Source of the DNA: JAICXG01 sp963801255
Lineage (GTDB): Bacteria > Verrucomicrobiota > Verrucomicrobiia > Chthoniobacterales > UBA10450
NCBI GenBank assembly: GCA_963801255.1
Contig: CAWDEC010000006.1
Location: 558,001 to 622,000 of the forward strand
Direction: 5' to 3'
Length of the DNA: 64,000 bases
Positions 60,404 to 64,000 of this stretch are shown piece after piece. Numbering within the stretch: the first letter of the stretch is position 1; every line of letters starts with the position of its first letter. The notes under the pieces were generated by a model that saw nothing but the letters and a program-made list of their open reading frames with translations, was not told the DNA's origin and did not search any database. Made by a program: the position numbers and the translations under genes.

Positions 60404-61198
60404 ATGCCGGAACTCGCTGAGGTCGAATATTATCGTAGATGCTGGGACGCGGGCCTCGGTAAGAAGATCACCGCAGTGCAATTGCACGACAACAAGAGAG
60501 TGTTTCGCGGCGAAGATACGAGAGCTCTGCGCCATCGACTCGTTGGGCAAGAATACCGTAGTTCCCAAGCCCACGGCAAACAGATGCTCTTCAAATTCTC
60601 GAGCAATAACTGGCTCGGGATTCACCTCGGAATGAGCGGCAAATTACGCCTCGAAGACGAGGGCTTCGAGCCAGGGAAACACGATCATCTCGTGTTGCAA
60701 CAATCGTCGCGCGCTCTCGTTTTCTGCGACCCGCGGCAGTTTGGTCGCGTCCGTTTTCACCATGGCAAGGAGGCGCCAAATTGGTGGCCGTCGAACGTGC
60801 CGGAAGTTCACTCGCGCGCCTTCACTCGCAAGCTCATGTCCGCATTCGTTAGGCGACACGCCCGCGCGACGATCAAGGCGGTGCTTCTGCTCCAAAGCGG
60901 TTTTCCGGGCATTGGCAACTGGATGGCCGATGAAATTCTCTGGCGCGCCGGGATTGCGCCGCAGCGCCGGGCGGGCTCGCTCAGCGAGGCCAAGCTAGCC
61001 CTCGTTTGGCATAATGTGCGTTTCGTCTCGCGCGCTTCTTTGCGGACCATCGGTCGCGACGATACCGATCCGCCTCCGACTTGGCTGTTGCACGAACGCT
61101 GGAAATCGGACGGCAAATGCCCAAAGCATGGCACGAAGTTACGTCGCGAAATCATCGGCGGCCGCACCGCCGCCTGGTGTCCGCGCTGCCAACATTAG
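60404..61198 (+). CDS. Formamidopyrimidine-DNA glycosylase (Fpg/MutM-like)
   Basis: Excises oxidised purines and nicks the strand. 264 aa. The start MPELAEVE supplies the catalytic Pro2 and Glu3 (Ala replaces the usual Pro5). The Lys of the HGK loop (AHGKQMLFKF) and the helix-two-turn-helix block FPGIGNWMADEILWRAGI are present. The C-terminal zinc finger reads CPKH...CPRC, so the second ligand would be His instead of Cys. It might be a Nei-like branch member. Divergent from trxB with only 47 bp between, and it carries one CGTTAGGC repeat inside and one at the stop. Confidence 0.87.
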   Translation: MPELAEVEYYRRCWDAGLGKKITAVQLHDNKRVFRGEDTRALRHRLVGQEYRSSQAHGKQMLFKFSSNNWLGIHLGMSGKLRLEDEGFEPGKHDHLVLQQSSRALVFCDPRQFGRVRFHHGKEAPNWWPSNVPEVHSRAFTRKLMSAFVRRHARATIKAVLLLQSGFPGIGNWMADEILWRAGIAPQRRAGSLSEAKLALVWHNVRFVSRASLRTIGRDDTDPPPTWLLHERWKSDGKCPKHGTKLRREIIGGRTAAWCPRCQH

Positions 61199-61427
61199 TC
61201 GTTAGGCGGCGAGAGAACTGTGAGCTTGCGCAGACCGGGGCATGCCATGGGAACTTTATCGTTGGCCATAAAGCAACGTGGCAACCCACCGACAAGGAGT
61301 TCAATAAGCGGCTGCAAAAGACTTCGACCGCCTCAAAAGCTTAAGTTCACCGGGAAACTTGGTAGCACGCGATCAAAATTTGCAGAGCCGGATTGGCTTT
61401 GGTGGGAACGTTTCTTAAGATCCCGCC

Positions 61428-62651
61428 ATGGCAGCTGGGAAAGAGAAAGCGAGAAGAGACGACGCAAACGGGATCTCGGTGTTGGTGGCGATCGTGGCGG
61501 CGTCTGTTTTCTGGCTCTCGATTCAACCCCAACAACAGCACTTCGACTACACGAGCCGAATCGCGGCCGCATTTCTACATGGCCACCTGGGTCTTTCCGC
61601 GCAGCCGCCTTCCTGGTTGAACGAAATGGTCTCGAAAGATGGCCATTTCTATTCTGTCTTTCCGCTGGGGGCTGTTCTCTCACTCATTCCGGTGGCGCTG
61701 CTCGCTACGATTGGTCTCTTCAACACCTTTCCTGGCGGGGTTGTCGCCGCTGTGCTGGCCGGGTTTTGCGTCCACGCCTTTTATAAACTGAGCGAGCTGG
61801 AACCAATTTCCAAGCCGCGCCGGATTCTCCTCGCGCTCTTTCCGATTTTCGGAACGTGGTCGTGGTGCAATCTCGGGTTCGCAGGCGCATGGCAGATCGC
61901 GCTGGGATTTGCTCTGCTCGGGGAAACCGCTGCCTTGTATTTTACACTTGTAAGGCCGCGCCCGCTTATGGCGGGCGCCTTTTTCGCTCTCGCCTTCGGC
62001 AACCGTACCGAGATTATCCTAACGGCTCCCATCTTCATGTTCTGGTGGTTTTTCCAGATTCCGGACAGCGGCGCCAAACAAAATTCGCGACGCGAACGCT
62101 GGAAAAGGCTGGTCTTTTTTCTCGCCATACCAATCGCCTTTGGAATTGCCACGATCGCGTACAATTTCGCCCGCTTCGGGTCCATTTTCGATTTCGGCTA
62201 CATGCGCATCCCGAACGTAAATGCGGAACCCTGGTACCGTTATGGTCTTTTCTCGCTTCACGCGATCCCATGGAACGTCTTCAAAATGCTCTTCGAAGGA
62301 ATGACGGACGTTTCCGCCTTTCCTTTCTTGCAGCCGCATGCTTTCGGCTGCTCTATCTTCCTCGCCAGTCCCTTTCTTTTTTTGCTTTTTCGCGAAGGCG
62401 GTCGTTTCCGCACGCCAGCATGGCTGGCGATCGGGGTGTTAACCTTCGCGCTTTGGTGTCACGGAAATCCGGGCGGCTGGCAGTTTTCCTACCGTTACGC
62501 AATGATCCTGTTGCCGTGGATGTTCCTCCTGCTCGTGAGCAATGGCCCGCGAACTTGGTCGAAAATGGAAGCCACACTCTTCCTCGTCTCGATAGCGATT
62601 AACGCCATCGCGGTTTATCAGTTTCTCTGGACTAATAACGTCCATCCGTAG
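61428..62651 (+). CDS. Polytopic membrane protein, 407 aa, unknown function
   Basis: About ten hydrophobic segments from residue 20 to the end (SVLVAIVAASVFWLSI; VLSLIPVALLATIGLF; IALGFALLGETAALYF; FMFWWFFQI; VFFLAIPIAFGIATIAYNFARFG; MILLPWMFLLLVSN). Charged residues near the first loop (QQHFDYTSRIAAAFLHGHLGL) and the overall layout resemble GT-C type glycosyltransferases and related polymannosyl-transfer proteins, but no certain motif is seen. Its 3' end overlaps the 3' end of the decayed glycosyltransferase gene by about 20 bp (convergent). Confidence 0.6.
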   Translation: MAAGKEKARRDDANGISVLVAIVAASVFWLSIQPQQQHFDYTSRIAAAFLHGHLGLSAQPPSWLNEMVSKDGHFYSVFPLGAVLSLIPVALLATIGLFNTFPGGVVAAVLAGFCVHAFYKLSELEPISKPRRILLALFPIFGTWSWCNLGFAGAWQIALGFALLGETAALYFTLVRPRPLMAGAFFALAFGNRTEIILTAPIFMFWWFFQIPDSGAKQNSRRERWKRLVFFLAIPIAFGIATIAYNFARFGSIFDFGYMRIPNVNAEPWYRYGLFSLHAIPWNVFKMLFEGMTDVSAFPFLQPHAFGCSIFLASPFLFLLFREGGRFRTPAWLAIGVLTFALWCHGNPGGWQFSYRYAMILLPWMFLLLVSNGPRTWSKMEATLFLVSIAINAIAVYQFLWTNNVHP

Positions 62652-63086
62652 CGGATCGGCGCTCAAGGGCAACTCGAAGCAACGTCGTCATAATTCGCGC
62701 CCCGGCCACAAAAGCGCCGCGACCTGGGCCTGAGACCTTCGATCTTCCGCCGGCGCGGCAACGGTGATCCACTGGGACTTCTACGATTCGCAGTCCGGCG
62801 CGGGCGGCGCGCATCTGCATTTCAAGGTTCCAGCCATAGGTTTCCTCACGCATGCCAAGACGTTGCAAAGCATCGCGTCGAATCGCCCGAAAGGGGCACA
62901 TGTCGCTGAATTTCACTTGGTAAAGACGGCGAAGAAAGGAACCCAGCCAGGCGGCTGGCAAAAATTTGCGACAAATTCCTAGATTGTCGAGCACACGGGG
63001 CACCCACCAGCCTTCCTGACGCAATAGATCCGCAACGTGAGATCCCCAATGAGTCCCGCGCCGCCCGTAACAAGGGCGCGCTTCAT
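62632..63086 (-). pseudogene. Chimeric remnant: NAD-epimerase N-terminus joined to GT2 glycosyltransferase C-terminus
   Basis: The ATG at 63086 overlaps the DUF2064 stop (ATGA) and starts MKRALVTGGAGLIG, the Rossmann motif of an NAD-dependent epimerase/dehydratase. After about 14 codons the frame is broken near 63043-63047 and continues in another frame as SHVADLLRQEGWWVPRVLDNL, still epimerase-like. From about 62985 the sequence changes to a GT2 C-terminal piece: KFSDMCPFRAIRRDALQRLGMREETYGWNLEMQMRAARAGLRIVEVPVDHRCRAGG. The middle of both genes is missing, which points to a deletion fusing two operon genes. Confidence 0.72.
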
Positions 63087-63832
63087 GGTGGAACCACGCC
63101 GGCCATCCAACGTTGGAGAAATTCACGAGTAGCGGGAGCCGTCAACGGATCCGGCTCGTTCGCGCCTAATAAATCCTGATATAGTCGATTAAGCGCATAC
63201 CGATCGTCCACATCGTACGCTGCAGGTAAGAGCCGGACTTCCACTTGGATTTCGGAAGCTCTTTGCAGGGTCTGCACAAAGACTTTTTCAGTACTCCAAG
63301 TGATCTGTTCAAAAAGCCGGCGATACAGCCTTTTCATGCCAATTAGGTAATAGCCACCATCATCCGATGGACCGAGAACAACCGAGTCGTTAGGCTCGCA
63401 AAGAATCTCTATTGCCCGTTGAAAACTGGATGACGGCACAGTTGGGCTGTCAGAATTGATCAAGCAAACCGAGGCGAATCCCACTCTGAGGAGATCTTCT
63501 ATCGCGCCTGCGAGACGTTGACCGATATTTCCCTCACGTTGCGCCATGAGTTGAAACGAAGCCGGCAACACACCGCGGTAAGCATCCTCTTGCCCAACCG
63601 GAGTGTAGCAGGCGATGCCCTGCCCCGGCGGACCAGTGTGTTCAATCGAGCACGCTATGTCACGTAGGAAACAAACGTTAAGAGCGGCTGCCTGGGTCGG
63701 CGTGAGCGGAGGAGATAGACGTGTCTTTACACACCCGGCGCGAGGGGCTTTCGTCATAATCACAAGAGCACAGCGCCCGACCGCTTGTGCCACAGGTATG
63801 TCCGGCGAAAGAACTTGATGCCGCCCAATCAT
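63083..63832 (-). CDS. DUF2064 family protein (TIGR04282-like, nucleotidyltransferase/GT-A fold)
   Basis: 249 aa. Blocks VIMTKAPRAGCVKTRLSPPLT, QREGNIGQRLAGAIEDLL, LINSDSPTVPSSSFQRAIEIL and VVLGPSDDGGYYLIGMK are the family signature; the DSP and DDGGYYLIG parts match the metal and substrate site of GT-A-like enzymes. Such genes often precede a GT2 glycosyltransferase, and a GT2 remnant follows here. I chose the ATG at 63832; a GTG at 63844 would add four residues. It has one CGTTAGGC repeat inside (63388-63395). Confidence 0.84.
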   Translation of the reverse strand: MIGRHQVLSPDIPVAQAVGRCALVIMTKAPRAGCVKTRLSPPLTPTQAAALNVCFLRDIACSIEHTGPPGQGIACYTPVGQEDAYRGVLPASFQLMAQREGNIGQRLAGAIEDLLRVGFASVCLINSDSPTVPSSSFQRAIEILCEPNDSVVLGPSDDGGYYLIGMKRLYRRLFEQITWSTEKVFVQTLQRASEIQVEVRLLPAAYDVDDRYALNRLYQDLLGANEPDPLTAPATREFLQRWMAGVVPP

Positions 63833-64000
63833 GCCTTTTTGCACAAAGCATATTGCTGCTGTCTATCTCGCGAGCAATCGCATTTGTTTTGCGCTGTTTG
63901 ATCCTAGGTGGCCGGGCCTATTCATCTGAGCTATCGACTTATTCCCACCGTAAATAAGAATATTTAATGGCGAAGCTTCTAATTATTCATCTTCATAGAA

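Larger units (their letters stand above)
2588..63395. repeat. Dispersed octamer CGTTAGGC (mostly TCGTTAGGC), 26 exact copies
   Basis: Exact copies of CGTTAGGC or its complement start at 2588, 2829, 3971, 5416, 6987, 7294, 10331, 12513, 12714, 15800, 16079, 18548, 24496, 24923, 29808, 45457, 48883, 58700, 58797, 59431, 59576, 59970, 60312, 60847, 61200 and 63388. 22 of these 26 are preceded by T. Copies lie in both orientations and in different reading frames of conserved genes. Several overlap stop codons (pyk, PTS IICB, trxB). Counted by eye, so a few copies may be missed. Confidence 0.85.

Noticed and set aside
2588..63395. GTTAGGC/GCCTAAC as integron attC core sites (GTTRRRY / RYYYAAC)
   Set aside because: The 7-mers fit the core consensus, but almost all copies are single, lie inside conserved genes and lack the paired, bulged hairpin of attC. 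No integron integrase or gene-cassette array is present.

Overview
The window is a G+C-rich chromosomal segment from a Gram-negative bacterium. Signal peptides, lipoproteins, outer-membrane barrels, an OprD porin and a NodT-type efflux factor all point to an outer membrane. My best guess is a soil-type Verrucomicrobiota member (Chthoniobacterales-like). That rests only on gene flavour and should be checked with a marker gene. No rRNA, tRNA, CRISPR array, transposase or phage gene was seen.

Layout. 0.2-2.6 kb: a hypothetical gene and nrfHA (nitrite to ammonium). 2.8-17.4 kb: two long minus-strand operons for sugar uptake and fermentation: DUF4136 lipoprotein - membrane protein - glycogen phosphorylase - an effector-domain/acetate kinase/PduL fusion, then aquaporin - outer-membrane barrel - PTS IIA-HPr-EI - PTS IICB - D-lactate dehydrogenase - pyruvate kinase. 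17.5-25 kb: an outer-membrane barrel, a STAS-like protein, and an operon of AspT-type exchanger - small protein - ATP phosphofructokinase - transglutaminase-like protein - HEAT-repeat protein. 25-34 kb: two paralogous lipoprotein hydrolases, an L,D-transpeptidase, a BASS transporter and a DUF3300-DUF2950 pair. 34-44.4 kb: an acid-resistance/decarboxylation cluster of Arg/Lys/Orn decarboxylase, AspT (frameshifted), AspD, OprD porin, a second AspT and a TRIC channel. 44.6-49.2 kb: a metallo-hydrolase and a YiaWV-like/NodT efflux operon. 49.3-56.5 kb: small stress-type proteins, a decayed nrfA fragment, a TonB-like protein, a Ca2+/H+ exchanger and a second DUF3300-DUF2950 pair. 56.7-63.8 kb: housekeeping and envelope genes (methyltransferase, GNAT, GT4, TrxB, Fpg, polytopic protein, decayed glycosyltransferase, DUF2064).

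Two genome-scale signals stand out. First, a palindrome with core GGAC-N4-GTCC and AT-rich arms occurs in about 14 intergenic regions, usually 36-120 bp before a start codon. It precedes nearly every operon of the fermentation, nitrite, acid-resistance and stress-type set. The geometry equals the core of the mycobacterial DosR box, so I infer one regulon under a NarL/FixJ-family response regulator, probably responding to oxygen limitation or redox state. No such regulator is encoded in the window. Second, the octamer CGTTAGGC (mostly TCGTTAGGC) occurs 26 times on the two strands, against about two expected by chance. It lies inside conserved genes as well as at stop codons, and once forms an inverted pair after a gene, much like DNA-uptake sequences. 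It is absent from 29.8-45.4 kb and 48.9-58.7 kb, the acid-resistance and DUF3300 regions.

Together the genes describe a cell that, when respiration fails, ferments stored glycogen and PTS sugars to lactate and acetate, reduces nitrite to ammonium, makes proton-motive force and consumes protons by amino-acid decarboxylation and exchange, and remodels its envelope.
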